Assembly: GCF_029931775.1 (NCBI RefSeq)
Contig: NC_079332.1
Location: 1,624,501 to 1,688,500, forward strand
Direction of reading: 5' to 3'
Source of the DNA: Euleptes europaea
Taxonomy: Eukaryota > Chordata > Lepidosauria > Squamata > Sphaerodactylidae
DNA: 64,000 nucleotides
The notes under the pieces are model-generated. The model had not been told where the DNA came from, made no database searches, and was given only the letters and a program-made list of their open reading frames with translations. Position numbers and translations under genes: made by a program. How positions within the stretch are numbered: the first letter of the stretch is position 1; every line of letters starts with the position of its first letter. Shown here in pieces: positions 38,401-50,347 of this stretch.

Positions 38401-41400
38401 GGTGGTTAAGAGCAGTGGTTTGGAGTGGTGGACTCTCATCTGGAGAACTGGGTTTGATTCCCTGTTCCTCCCCATGAGTGGCGGAGGCTAATCTGGTGAA
38501 CTGGATTTGTTTCTCCACTCCTACACATTAAGCCAGCTGGGTGACCTTGGGCTAGTCACAGCTCTCTCAGCCCCACCTACCTCACAGGGTGTCTGTGGTG
38601 GGGAGGGGGAGGAAAGGAGATTGTCAGCCGGTTTGAGTCTCCCTTAAGTGGTAGAGAAAGTCGGCATATAAAAACCAACTCTTTTTCTTCTAAACAGCCC
38701 TAAGTGTTTTAACCACTCCTCATAGGGCAGGATGTATTTTGTGAGAAGGGGGGCGGAGAAGAGGGGCCATGGGGCTCGGCTCAAGGAGGTTCCCCTTCCA
38801 TCTGGGCTGAGTGGATTTGCCCTCTGCGAAGTGGGAACAGCAGGGCCCGCCTGGCAGGTGACCCAGGCGCAGGCACCCGTCTCCCTTGACGAGTGAGTGT
38901 GTTTGTTGATCGCGTCAGGGCCCAAGTCTATGCAAGCGGCAGACAACTGGTGCGGCGGCGACATGCCCTTCGCGGGGGGTCACCAGGCCAGCTGGGAGGA
39001 AGCGGAGGACGTGGAGATCGGCATGTGGAACGGCAGCTCGGCCCAAGACGACAATGCCTCTCTGAACTGGCCGTCGTATGGGAAGAGGCTGCCCTCCAAG
39101 GTGAGTTCCAGCATCAGTCAAACAATAGTCGGGGGTGGGGGAGGCTAGCCACTGTGTAAGCCCCTTTCCATGTCCGTTAATAGTATTGGGTGTTCTTAAA
39201 CAGGCAGGGGTAGGGGTGGGTGGGATGGGGCCCCCCTGGGCCCTGCCCCCTGTCACCAATTGCCATCGCAGTGGAAGGCAGAGATTCTTTTCCTACCTGC
39301 TTTTCTGTCTGGTTTTTCTTTCCCATCATCAATACCTTGGGCGGGGGGGGCTTGGCCGTACTGGCCCCTCCGGGTGACAGCTTCAGGGGATTCAGCTGCG
39401 TTTGTTCTTAATTCTGTGCATTTTTAAAAACAGTGTTAATTGGGCCTTTGCATCCTGGCCTAGCCTTGTTTATCCGAGCTTTCATTTCTTTCTTGATTTA
39501 GGGAACAATGAAAAATGGAAACAAGCAAGATGAAACATGGATAAATCCATTTGTTAAGCAATTAGCCAATCTCAACTTCTCTGTAAGTGCCTCGCGGGTC
39601 TTTGCGCCCCAGATCGCCATTGAGACTCTTGTCAGCCACCTCCTTCCCTGCCCCTCTTCTTCTTCACATGCTTAGAATTCCCGGGAATGTGCCGTAGTTT
39701 TAAAAGTCCCCCCCCCCCAATCACATTCATAGAATCATAGGAAGGGACCACCAGGATCATCTAGTCCAATCCCCTGCACAATGCAGGAAATTCACAACTA
39801 CCTCCCCCCTCCACACCCCCAGTGACCCCTACTCCATGCCCAGAAGAAGGCCAAGGTGCCCTCCCTCTCATCATCTGCCGAAGGTCATAGAATCAGCATT
39901 GCTGACAGATGGCCATCTAGCCTCTTCTTAAAAACCTCCAGGGAAGGAGAGCCCACCACCTCCCGAGGAAGCCTGTTCCACTGAGGAACCGCTCTAATGG
40001 TTAGAAAATTCTTCCTGATGTCTAGACGGAAACTCTTTTGATTTAATTTCAACCCGTTGGTTTTGGTCCGACCTTCTTGGGCAACAGAAAACAACTTGGC
40101 ACCATCCTCTATATGACAGCCCCTCAAGTACTTGAAGATGGTTATCATATCCCCTCTCAGTCTTCTCCTCTCCAGGCTAAACATACCCAGCTCCTTCAAC
40201 CTTTCCTCATAGGACTCGGTCTCCAGACTTCTCACTATCTTTGCTGCCCTCCTCTGGACACGGTCCACCTTGTCAACATCCTTCTTAAATTGCGGTGCCC
40301 AAAACTGAACACAATTCTTAGGGCAGAGGCAGAAAACATGGGGGGGGGGGTGTCTGTTGAATATGCTCTCAGCTCGGGTTGGATTCTTCCTCCTCTCCTC
40401 CTGCAGAGGGAATCACCTGAAGAAATCCTGCACAGCAATAAGATGGACCTACCTGGAGGTGAGCGTGGGTGCGGGGGAGCCGGCAGAGATCAGGCCCCGG
40501 ATTTGTCCTGCAGGTTCTTTAAAAACAAAAAGCCCACCTGCCCCAGTGGCTCCAGGGAATCCTCGGTGGCTGGTGGCCAAGGTGAGCAGGATTCGGCAGG
40601 TCGTGGCCTGGAGCGGCCATGGTTCACTCTACAGTCATCCCCTCCCCCTCCTCTGGAAGGGCCACGGCTGGGTGCCGCATTCCCTCTCGGTGGGCTCAGG
40701 GCCTGAGTGCCCTGCACTGTACGCTGTAGGCCGGAGGACCTGGTGTGCCCTGCAGCGCGGACCTCGCAGGAGACTCCGGTCACAGCAGGGACTGGTGGGG
40801 GCGGCCCCTTCTGCAGCCACATGGATCGGCGTGTGGGGGGGGGGAGGGCGAGGCTGCCTCAGAGCGGCGGCCTGAGGATGCTCTCTCTGCCTCCCTAGGG
40901 GTCTTGCCGGACAAGCGGATGGAGATGGAGAAGCACAGCCTGACCGCTGGCGATTACAGCCGGGTGGTGGGGAAAGGCCCGGGCTGCCGTCCTCAGATTT
41001 CCAAAGAGTCTTCCATGGATCGAAGTCCTTACTTTGATAAGGTGAGAGAGAAGGGCGGGGAGACCCTTGACTCCTGGAGAGGAGCCCAAAGCGGCTTCCG
41101 GCTCTGGGTTTGCTCACAGTTAGTGCTGTCGGTCAGAGCCAGGCTGGGTCCTGGCTGAGAGAAGAGGCAAAGGGAGCGGCCGTCCACGATCTTCCCCACG
41201 ATCTTTGCTCTGCCGAAGGGTGGCCGACTGCCAAGCGCCCATGTCTCTAGGAGAGCGTTCCAAGAGGGGTTTTTACTGAATGTGAGGGAGGAGTGGGGAG
41301 AGCATGCTTCTGGACATGAACGCCTTCCTAAGTAACTCCACCAGGGGTATCTAGTTGCGTTTGCCATCAGGAATCCTGGCCTCTCGCCTCTCCCAGTAGT

Positions 41401-44400
41401 TCCACTATGCCTGCATTATATTTTGCAGAGCGCCGAATCAGTGCAATTAGGCAAGGCCTTTGCCGTGGTCACAGAACCGTTTTGCTTAGAGCTTGTTTGC
41501 CTCTGGGTGCGAGGGTCAACTAATGCATCTCTCCTGTTCTCTGCCTCTCCCCTTCCGCTGCCCTCATGCTCCTCGGCTCGCGCTCCTCCGCCTTTCCGCC
41601 CGGCCAGGATGCCCTTCTTGTAGCAGACGATCCCCCAAACGTGCAGTTTCTGTCCAGTCAGAATGCGAAGCCTCCCCTTCCTAGCAGCGCACTACCTAAT
41701 CAGGCCCTCGGCTCCCTGGCCGGGCTGGGCATGCAAAACTTGAATTCTATTAGACAGGTAAGGCTGGGGGGGGGGTCTTCTGTGGTGTTCCCATGCATTC
41801 CTTCGCTTTACTGAGCCCTGAAGCAGGCGAGAGGCTGGCTGTGAGCACAACCAGGTTCACCGGGGGGGGGGGGGGAGGTTGTCCCTGGCATGGCATCTTC
41901 TGGGAACCAGGCTGCTACCTGTACAGAGTTCGCATGAGGCCCCAGGAAAGTGCCGGAACCCCCCCCCCTCAGGCAAGCCCTTCACCAGGCTTCAGTGGCT
42001 TAAGCCTCTGGGCTCTTTTCCAGTGGTGAGAAGTCCCCCTGGCAAAATTACAGCAGTCCTTTGATACACTTGAAGAACCCTTTCAACGGAGGGCATTTAT
42101 GCTCTCCAGGCTTAATGCCCTTCCTTCAGATGTACTAAATGGTAGATTTAAAAATATTCCCTTCAAGAAAAGAATTATGTGCATGTGGCTTGAGTCAACA
42201 CGACACACTACAGCATATAATCATAAATTGTCATCTGTACCACGGTCCTCGTAAAAAAACCGATTCTACCCTTGATTGATAAAATGAAATCTAGCCAAGA
42301 ATCCTCTGTATGCCAGTTTTTATCGAATGATTCTATTCCTGAAGTCACTTTAAAGGTGGCAGAATCTCTGATGGAAGTTGTCAAAACTGGGACCAAAGTT
42401 TAAACTGAAAATGAACGGGCGGAGAATTTTGTGCACTGCTAATGTTATGTTTCTGGATTGATTGGATTGAATTGAAGTCCCCCTGGCCACACATCCTGGC
42501 AGGTGGTCTCTCTGCCTCCTGGGCAGCCTGCCAAGCAGACCCGCTCCACAAGAGGCAAACCTGAGGCCCACCCTGCCTGTCTGCTTGGTGCGGTGCCGGC
42601 AGCCAGATTTCTCCCCGCTGAGGCTGGCCTTGTTTCAGCCCCTTGTCCTTCTGGGCCGTTGTGCTGAGCTGTTCCTCTCCTTTCGCTTCCTTCACTAACT
42701 TCCCAACTCCTCCGGTGCCCCCTCTGGTGCCAGCCCCACCACACACCCCACGGTTGCAGACGTGTCTAGATTTTTCTGGAAATTGTGAAACCATGGGGTG
42801 GGGGTTGGACTGAAACTTTGGGACAAACTGAAACATACGCAGTACTTAACTTTCCTCTCGAGCCATTCGCAGTGGCGCAGTCTCGAGAGATGAGTTCAAT
42901 GCGTGAGAGGCTCGGGATCAAATCCCTGCTGAGTCGCAGCCACCCAGCAGCTTGCCGCGTGGCCGAGTGGTGGGGGACCTCTTTGGGCGCCTGCTCAGAC
43001 TGCGCACTGCTCAGCCGCTCACCCTTCTCTCAGCAGAATGGCAACCCCAGCGTGTTTGGGACCCCGACTGCGCAGTCCCGGAGCCTGCCCCCGCCAGCAC
43101 AGCCTCTGAACTCCTCTCAGCCTAACCCGCGAGCTCAAGTGCCTCCGCCGCCGTTGCTCTCCCCTCAGGTGTGTGTGTGTGTGTGGGAGAGAGAGCTCTT
43201 TCTCGTGGGACTTGAAAAACTGCCCTTCAGCGGCCCGAGTGTGTGGAGCTGAGTATCTCCTGAGGGCTGGCCTGGCCTCTGGGCTCTCTCGAGGCTCCTG
43301 CCTCTCTCAGCCCAGCTGCTGACCCTCAAAAGTCCCTGCTGAGAACCGGAGGGCCGGCTAGGCAGGTGCCTCGGCCCCACACTGCTTTTCCTCAGGCCGT
43401 GGGAGGTGGAGGGATGGTAACCCTGAACGGTGTGGCCTGTGACTCGCTTGCTTACTGGAGCCTATGATAGCTGCCTCTGGGACGCCCCACCTCTTCCCCC
43501 TTCCACTGCCTGGTCTGTTCTTCTGCCCGACAAACTGCCACCTACTGTGGGGGGGGGGGTGTCGCCGGAAGGCAGAGTCCCTGGGGCGTCCTTCCTGCTC
43601 CCAAAGGGCAGAGCAGAGTGTCTGACCGGGCGGGGTGGCCCCTTCTCTCCTGCTCTCTCCTCTCCGCAGGTCCCCGTCTCTCTGCTCAAGTACGCACCAA
43701 ACAACGGGGGGCTGAGCCCGCTCTTCAGCCCACAGCAGGTAGCCATGTTGAACCAACTCTCCCAATTGAACCAGCTTTCCCAGATCTCCCAGTTGCAAGT
43801 AAGCAGAGTGACTGCTTTGTTGTTGTCTCCCCCCGTCCCGCTGCCATGCTCTGGTCCTTCTTGCTCTGATGGCCTCTCTGTCTCTCAGCGACTGCTGGCC
43901 CAGCAGAGGAAGGTCCAGACTCCGAGAAACGCATCTGCCGGGGGCCGCCAGCCGGAGCCGCAGGTACCTGCTTTTCCATTAAGTCTGCCTTTTGCTTCCA
44001 GTCACATCCTCTGGAAGAAAGGAGAGGGTGGGACTCAGAAGCACGCATGGAAGTGAGCGTGTGCCTGTGCGTGTGTGGTGTGCGTTGGCCTGCCTCTGTT
44101 GCAGCATGACACACCTTATTGTCTTTTCTGTCTGCCATGTTCGTGCCAGTGCCTGGCCGGGGTGGGTGGGGGGTGGGGGATGTGAGCAAGACGATGGTAA
44201 CGAGGAATGGGGATTTTTTCCTCAAGGCCAAGCTCCTAAGCTTGCAGCCAAATGTTGTTCAGCCCAATGTGGGTCCAGCTGCAGGAGGGCCCAGCAGCTG
44301 TGGGGCAACCTCTCTCTGGCCGTGGCTCTCACTCCCGCCTCTGCCAGTGTGGTGTAGTGGTTAAGAGCGGTGGTTAAGAGCTGTGGTTTGGAGCGGTGGA

Positions 44401-47400
44401 CTCTGATCTGGAGAACCGGGTTTGATTCCCCCACTCCTCCACGTGAGTGGCAGAGGCTAATCTGGTGAACTGGGTTGGTTTCCCCTCCTACACAAGAAGC
44501 CAGCTGGGTGACCCTGGGTCAGTCACAGCTCTCTTAGAGCTCTCTCAGCCCCACCTCCCTCACAGGGTGTCTGTTGTGGGGAGGGGAAGGGAAGGTGATT
44601 GTAAGCCGGTTTGATTCTTCCTTAAGTGGGAGAGAAAGTCAGCATATAAAAACCAACTCTTCTTCTTCTGCCTGCCTGCCTTGCAGGGTCGCTCCCTGGG
44701 CCTACCGCAGCCCTGCCAGCTGGATCCCAGCCTCCTTCTGAAGCAGCAGCAGCAGCAGCTCCAGACGCCCACCTTGAAGTCCTTCCTGGAGAGCGAGCTG
44801 CAGAAAGGGCCGGCCCAGAGCAATCCCTTCAGCAACTTCCCTCTTGGTGAGTGTGGGCTCCGTGACAGCCACCGAGGCCCCGGCAAAGCGGCTCTGCTTT
44901 GCTGGGCAGCCTGGAGTGGGCAGGCTGGTCCCGAAGGCCCCTGCCAGCTGGCCCTGGCTGCCGTCACCCCTGGCCTGCTTCCTTTTCCTGCGCTGGTGAT
45001 GCTCCGTGGCCCTTGTGCCGGCCCAGATCTCAATGGGACCTGCCGGGCCACGGTTTGGACTCCAAGAGAGACGGGCGCGTGGCCCAGGGGATCGGGGTGT
45101 CGGATGGGATTCAGGCGCCTGATGCACACAGAATTGCTCCCATGGGTTCCACGGTGTGTCTGCCAGGGGAAGATGTCCCGCTCAGGTCAGAGGCCTGTTC
45201 CCAGGACCCATCTGGATCGTGCTTTCCGCTGCTCTCCTGAGCTGGCGGGCAGAAGGGAGCCGCCTCAGAAAGCCATGGCTCCTGATGGTCCTGGCACTCC
45301 ACCAGCCTCTGTGCCCAAGAGTCCTTGGGTGGCCTCCCTGCTACAGGAAAGATGGCAGCCGTGCTTGGCTCCACTGCCCGAGCCAGTGAACGGGGGAGGG
45401 CCAGGCCTTAGTGCTTTCCCTGGCAGGGGGGCTGCCTCCTAGGGAGAAGAGCTGAAAACCAGAGACTTCTCTCAGGAAGGGGGAGTCTTCCCACCTCTGT
45501 TGCGATGTGGGGAACAGTTGAGCCCGAACGCCACCGGCCTGCCCAGCCCTTTTTCTCAGGGTGACTTTGGCCAGCAGCCCCCAAAGGCAGCGTCCCGCAC
45601 TGGGGAATCGCACTCTCTGCTGAAATCCAGCCAGTGGGAGCCCGTCTCCTTGGGAGGGCTGGGGCCTCCTTCGGGAGAATCGGGAGTGGAGAAAAGTCAG
45701 CCCTCTTTTGAGAGCCAGCACGATGTAGTGGTTAAGAGCAGTGGTTTGGAGTGGTGGACTCTGATCTGGAGAACCGGGTCTGATTCCCCACTCTTCCACA
45801 TGAGCGGCGGAGGCTAATATGGTGAACTGGATTGGTTTCCCCGCTCCTCCACATGAAGCCAGCTGGGTGACCTTGGGCTAGTCACAGCTCTCTCAGAGCT
45901 CTCTCAGCCTCACCTTCCTCACAGGGTGTCTATTGTGGGGAGAGGAAGGGAAGGTGACTGTAAGCTGGTTTGAGTCTCCCTTAAGTGGTAGAGAAAGTCG
46001 GCATATAAAAACCAACTCTTCTCCTCCTCCTCCATTGCAGGACTGAACTCCAACTTGAATGGAAACGTGGACATGGGCAGTATTAAAGAGCCGCAGTCTC
46101 GGCTGAGGAAATGGACGACGGTGGAGAGCGTGGGAGCGAACACCTCGCTGGATCAAAACGTCAGCAAAAATGGTAAGAGCAAGGTGCCCCTCCCTCCAAA
46201 AAAACCCTCTCGGAGCCACCTTGTACAGCTCTGCACTCAGAGTACCGCAAACAGCGGGCAACCTCACGGCTGTTCCAAAAAACAGACAGGTGGCAAAGAC
46301 ATGTAAATCATGGAGGTTTGGGAATAAGCCGCGCAGGTGTCCAAGAAGATGGGGGTCTAAACCATGGAAGACTGAAACGTGGCTGGTTTTGAATGTTTTT
46401 CCTCTGAAATGGAGGCTTCTTATAGAACTCTGCCATCCTTGTTGAAGAAGCGTTTGTGTTTCTTGCAAAGAGCAAGAAGGCGTGTGGATGCATTGTAGGG
46501 AGCGGCCGCACACGGCTGGATGGGGGGCGCGACCGAAGAGCACAAGGGGATGAAATGCCAAAGTTCAGGCCTCTCGCGGACCCCACCTGCCATAAGGGCT
46601 GGGGAAAGTCATTGTTTTAAATGGAGGCTTGGAGTTTTGGTTGTGGGGGTGTTCCAGATGCCAGATTCTGCCTGTGTGGGTACACATGCGGAACTTCTTT
46701 AGAGTGCCGTGGAAGGGGGAGGGCTCAAGGAGGGAGGGATTGGACACAGCTGGGCACAGAAAATTCAAGCGGTCCTTCCTGCCTCTCCTCCCCAGGTTCT
46801 ATTTCAAGCGGCTTCAGGCTGGAGGAAGCCCCCTTTGTCCCCTACGACTTCATGAATAGCAGTAATTCGCCAGCCAGTCCTCCAGGCTCCATTGGGGATG
46901 GCTGGCCCCGTGCCAAATCGCCGCCTAATGGGTCTAGCAGTGTCAATTGGCCCCCAGGTGAGCTTCTGCTGGGGCACCTCCAAGGGAAAGGGTGTGTGTG
47001 GGCGCCGGAGGCTGTGCTACCAGAGGGAGCAGAGGGGGGGCTGGAGCTTTCTTGCAGGGGGCGAGGCTTTAGGGGCACAGCCGACAGCCTGTGGAGGTCA
47101 GATGAGGTCACTGCTGCTTGGCCAGCTCTCATACCAAGAGGGGGAGCCCCTGTGGGGGGTGTCTCGGCTGGCTGGAACCCACTTGGGCTGCCCGGAAGTG
47201 GTGACTCGCCTCCTTCTGCCTGCCCCTGACACCCATACAGTCCAGATGGATGTCCGAGACTGGAAGCCCCTGAGCGGTCCGGGAGAACATCCAGGATTCG
47301 TCTGTCGCTGAATCGGCCAGATCTAACTCATGCGGCTCCAGAACTGGGGCTCTCCATGCCTCTGGAGCTGGCCTGCCGTCTCCAGGGGACTGGGCGTGGT

Positions 47401-50347
47401 TATCCATCATGCCATCGAGTCCTGAGTCTTTTGTGAGGAGAGGGAGAGCCATACCAGGCCAAATAATTCTTGTTCTTCTGACTGTTCTGGTGATTCTAGA
47501 GTTCCGCCCTGGTGAGCCCTGGAAAGGTTATCCAAACATCGACCCTGAAACCGACCCCTACATCACTCCCGGCAGCGTCACAAACAATCTGTCCATTAAC
47601 ACTGTGCGGGAGGCTGACCACCTCAGGGACAGGAGCACTGGTATGTCGGGAGGGCGCGGCCGGCAGAAGCTCCGCACGCCCCTTCTGATCCGGAAGCCAC
47701 AGGCCTGGTGGGTGGAGGGGGGCAGGTCGGCATGTCTCCTCAGCAGGGGCTTCATTCTGACTGGAGGGAGGGGGTCTCGGGCAGAGCCCCGTGCTGAGGC
47801 GCGATCCGCCGCCTGAGCCCCCGTGGCGGTGGCGCCCCCCCCCTCACAGGGTTGGCTTTTTCCCCAGCAGGGTCATCCTCATCTCTGAACACCGCGCTGC
47901 CTTCGACTAGTGCCTGGTCCTCCGTTCGTGCCTCCAACTATAATGTTTCCCTCAGCAGTACAGCACAAAGCACTTCAGGTGGGTGTGGGCCCTGTCTGGG
48001 GGCTCCCCCTCCCCCCAGCCGAACGCGCCGCTCCAGCTGCTTCCATTTTCCCGCCCGTGTTCACCCCACGGTCCGTGTCTTGCCTTCTCTCCCTCCCACC
48101 TCCGCCCCCCCAGCCAGAAACAGTGACTCCAAATCCTCGTGGTCTCCTGCTTCCATGACCAACACCTCTCTGGCTCATGAGCTGTGGAAGGTGCCTCTGC
48201 CCGCCAAGAGCATCCCGGCTCCTCCGTCGCGCCCCCCGCCGGGGCTGACGGGCCAGAAGCTGCCCCTGTCCGCCTGGGACAGCCCCCTGCGGATGGGGGG
48301 TGGCTGGAGCAATTCCGAGGCCAGGTACACCCCCGGTAAGAGCTTTCACTTTGGCTGCATCCCGCCTGCTGCTTGGTGGGGGCGGGTGTGGTGGTTTTTT
48401 TTTGGGGGGGGTGATATTGTGGCTGTGTTGGCCCTGAATCTTCTAGGCGTCACCAGTTCACAAAGCATCTGGGTCCTCACCCCAGACTCTGCAAGACTCA
48501 AAAGAGTTTCCGTCTAGACATTAGGAAGAGTTTTCTAACAGTCATAGCGGTTCCTCAGTGGAACAGGCTTCCTCAGGAGGTGGTGGGCTCTCCCTCCCTG
48601 GAGGTTTTTAAGAAGAGGTTAGATGGTCACCTGTCAGCAATGCTGATTCTCTGACCTTAGGCGGACCATGAGAGGGAGGGCACCTTGGCCATCTGGGCAT
48701 GGAGTAGGGGTAACTGGGGGTGTTGGGGGGGAGGTAGTTGTGAATTTCCTGCATTGTGCTGAGGGTTGGACTAGATGACCCTGGTGGTCCCTTCCAACTC
48801 TAGGATTCTATGACTGGGCTGTTCTGCATTGAGGTGGGAAGGATATGGCCCCTGAAGCCTTGCTACTGGCCTCCGTGGAGGGGAGCCTGCCACCGTCTCT
48901 CTCGGTCTCTCGTAGGTTCCCACTGGACCGAGAGCGGCTCCGGGCGCCTGACCAGCTGTTGTCTCATCCTGAAGAACCTCACGCCGCAGGTGAGTGGGGC
49001 GCTGCCCTCCCCGGGGCTTCTCGGGCCTCCTTCCTCGACCACCCCCGAGTCAGCATGTGTGTCACGCTCCATGTGGCTCCCTCCCTCCCCAGATTGATGG
49101 CTCCACCCTGCGGACGCTCTGCATGCAGCACGGGCCTCTGACCACCTTCCACCTGAACCTGCCCCATGGCAACGCCTTGGTCCGCTACAGTTCAAAAGAA
49201 GAGGTGGTGAAGGCACAGAAATCTCTTCACATGTAAGCGTGCAGTGGGGGGGGGGATGCGTTCCACTTCCCTGGAGCAGAGGGCCTGGCCGCGAAAGGTC
49301 CAGTCGGCCCTTCTCTCCCTGACTAGGGGGGAGGAGGAGGGAGAGGGCGTAGAGCCACGGTTGAAAAACCTCAGAGGGCCTCCTTGGAAATACAGGCGGG
49401 ATTCATCCCCTCCCCCTGTCCCCAGCTGGGCCTCCCAGTTGAACCTGCTCGCTGGTGGTGTGAGCAGGCCTCCATCTCTGGCCAAGGGAGACCCTGGGAA
49501 TCTGGAGACCAGAGCGGTTCCTCAGTGGAAAAGGCTTCCTCGAGAGGTGGTGGGCTCTCCTTCCCTAGAGGTTTTTAAGCAGAGGCTAGATGGCCATCTG
49601 TCAGCAATGCTGATTCTGTGACCTTAGGGAGCTCATGAGGGGGAGGGCATCTTGGCCATCTTCTGGGCATGGAGTAGGGGGTCACTGGGGGTGTGGGAAG
49701 GGGAGGTAGTTGTGAATTTCCTGCATTGTGCAGGGGGTTGGACTAGATGACCCCTGGAGGTACCATCCAAACTATGATTCTAAGCATCTGGGGGGCTTGC
49801 AGGTCCTCACCATTGCTGCCCTGGGGGCCATGGCAAGACTCGGCTGAGGACCCAGAGGGGAGATGGTGGAGCCCCCCCCTCCTTCAGGTGGCTGGGCTTG
49901 GTGGGCCTCCTGACCCTTTTTCTCTCCTTCTCTCCGCACAGGTGTGTCTTGGGGAACACTACAATCCTCGCCGACTTTGCCAGTGAAGAGGAGATCAGCC
50001 GCTTCTTTGCACAAGGCCAGTCCCTGACCCCCTCCCCCACCTGGCAGTCCCTGGGCACCGGCCACGGCCGGCTGGGGTCCGTGGATGGCCCCCACCCCTT
50101 CCCCAACCGCAATGACCTAAGTAATCACTGGAATGGTGCTGGGCTGCCGGGAGCCGGGGGTGGGGAGCTGCCTGGCGCGTCCCTCTGGGGGAGCCCCAAC
50201 TATTCCACCAGCCTGTGGGGCACGCTGGGCAGCAGCGACGGCCGGGGGCTCGGCAGCCCCTCCCCGCTCAACGCATTCCTCTCCGTTGACCACCTGGGAG
50301 TGGGCGGGGGCAGCCCCTGCAACCCCCTCTCCTCCTTCAGCGAGTGA
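23190..50347 (+). CDS. TNRC6A: TNRC6A (GW182), miRNA-silencing scaffold
   Basis: Recruits Argonaute through GW motifs and CCR4-NOT/PAN2-PAN3 and PABP through its C-terminus, in P-bodies. Exons: 1 (about 23190-23430), 24893-24941, 28891-28981, 30371-30392, 30736-31107, 32123-32170, 34287-36821, 37688-37837, 38919-39100, 39502-39582, 40407-40458, 40899-41041, 41608-41757, 43037-43168, 43670-43798, 43889-43963, 44687-44846, 46041-46172, 46796-46957, 47500-47640, 47871-47978, 48114-48335, 48916-48989, 49093-49232, 49942-50347. About 1918 aa without exon 1 (human 1962). The large 34287 exon holds the GW/WG-rich Argonaute-binding region ([12 protein letters not shown]). The UBA-like segment is in exons 39502 and 40407, the Q-rich region in 43670-44846, the PAM2 motif [11 protein letters not shown] in 46796-46957 and the RRM in 48916-49942 onward ([16 protein letters not shown]). 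It is TNRC6A rather than B or C, from [14 protein letters not shown] and VDHLG. The N-terminal frame is uncertain, and the C-terminus differs after HLGVGGG. Confidence 0.95.
23865..24220 (-). repeat. Two SINE family A units in TNRC6A intron 1
   Basis: A full antisense unit (23865-24069) and a tail-less one (24070-24220), fused at the GGAGAGCCATAGG junction. Confidence 0.8.
24942..28890 (+). other. TNRC6A intron 2 (longest repeat-poor stretch)
   Basis: About 3.9 kb, mostly unique and relatively AT-rich. It contains a short duplication of TTGCTATAGATTTTAAAG near 25460-25510, a (GA)n run at about 26536-26555, homeobox-like AT-rich motifs at 26930-27010 and an antisense Sauria-like SINE piece at about 27445-27545. 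No further exon was identified, although a small unrecognised one cannot be excluded given the phase problem at this point. Confidence 0.5.
29615..30050 (+). mobile_element. CR1 LINE 3' end in TNRC6A intron 3
   Basis: Plus-oriented copy from a CATATGAGGAAAGGTTGAAGG start through GTTTGCGTCTAGACGTTAGG to the CR1 end CTATGATTCTATGA. Encodes a remnant of the ORF2 C-terminus. Confidence 0.85.
30638..30690 (+). repeat. SINE family B 3' tail fragment
   Basis: Only the end of the element is present (GTAGAGAAAGTCGGCATATA and a CTTCTTCTTG run), 45 bp before TNRC6A exon 5 (30736). Confidence 0.65.
31391..31690 (+). repeat. SINE family B copy in TNRC6A intron 5
   Basis: Full-length: GGTATAGTGGTTAAGAGC head, GGAGAACCGGGTTTGATTCC B-box region, tail TATAAAAACCAGCTCTTCTT. 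Confidence 0.85.
32745..33245 (-). mobile_element. LINE-like fragment, antisense, in TNRC6A intron 6
   Basis: Begins at a (TTTA)n run, CTAGCCCACCCTCCCCGGCC, then an AT-rich part, then a stretch with GGCCTGGTGGAAAAGCTGTG and CAGGGCCTTGATGTTATCAG. This arrangement is repeated widely in lizard genomes. The T-rich start indicates a poly(A) tail on the minus strand. The family was not determined. Confidence 0.45.
33915..34235 (-). mobile_element. CR1 LINE 3' end next to TNRC6A exon 7
   Basis: Antisense CR1 end (TCATAGAATCGTAGAGTTGG at the left, ORF2 C-terminal frame on the minus strand). It stops about 50 bp before the acceptor of the large GW exon. Confidence 0.85.
36829..37115 (+). repeat. SINE family B copy abutting the exon 7 donor
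   Basis: 5'-truncated copy (starts at GTGGCGGAGTGGTTTGG) beginning 7 bp after the donor at 36822. Ends CATATAAAAACCAACTCC. Confidence 0.85.
37890..38735 (-). mobile_element. CR1/L2-like LINE 3' part with a nested SINE B
   Basis: From CATAAAAACATAAGGCCGTG through CTGATCCTGGAGAGAATAAG to TGTCTCCCCTTAACCGCC at about 38385. It is interrupted by a SINE B (38393-38691) and resumes with AACAGCCCTAAGTGTTTTAA to 38735. The minus-strand frame on the left of the SINE reads an RT C-terminal segment ([20 protein letters not shown]). The SINE is therefore younger than the LINE. Confidence 0.75.
38393..38691 (+). repeat. SINE family B copy nested in a LINE
   Basis: Complete copy (GTGTGGTGGTTAAGAGC head to CATATAAAAACCAACTC tail) inside the LINE described at 37890-38735. 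Confidence 0.85.
39729..40330 (-). mobile_element. CR1 LINE 3' end, longest copy, in TNRC6A intron 10
   Basis: About 600 bp, antisense. The minus-strand frame (40268-39885) still reads 127 codons of CR1 ORF2 C-terminus, including [19 protein letters not shown] and [20 protein letters not shown]. The low number of disruptions suggests fairly recent activity, but the element is 5'-truncated. Confidence 0.9.
44345..44670 (+). repeat. SINE family B copy providing the exon 17 acceptor tract
   Basis: Full copy with a duplicated GTGGTTAAGAGC in its head. Its 3' tail ACTCTTCTTCTTCTG runs straight into CCTGCCTGCCTTGCAG, the TNRC6A acceptor at 44686. Confidence 0.85.
45713..46030 (+). repeat. SINE family B copy providing the exon 18 acceptor tract
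   Basis: Full copy whose tail ACTCTTCTCCTCCTCCTCC is followed directly by ATTGCAG, the acceptor at 46040. Confidence 0.85.
48487..48815 (+). mobile_element. CR1 LINE 3' end in TNRC6A intron 22
   Basis: Plus-oriented, from GACTCTGCAAGACTCAAAAG through GGTTCCTCAGTGGAACAGG to CCAACTCTAGGATTCTATG. About 100 bp before exon 23. Confidence 0.85.
49509..49790 (+). mobile_element. CR1 LINE 3' end in TNRC6A intron 24
   Basis: Plus-oriented shorter copy starting at ACCAGAGCGGTTCCTCAGTG and ending near AACTATGATTCTAAGC. Confidence 0.85.

Noticed and set aside
39885-40268. 127-codon minus-strand protein
   Set aside because: It is the C-terminus of CR1 ORF2 in a truncated LINE, not a host gene.
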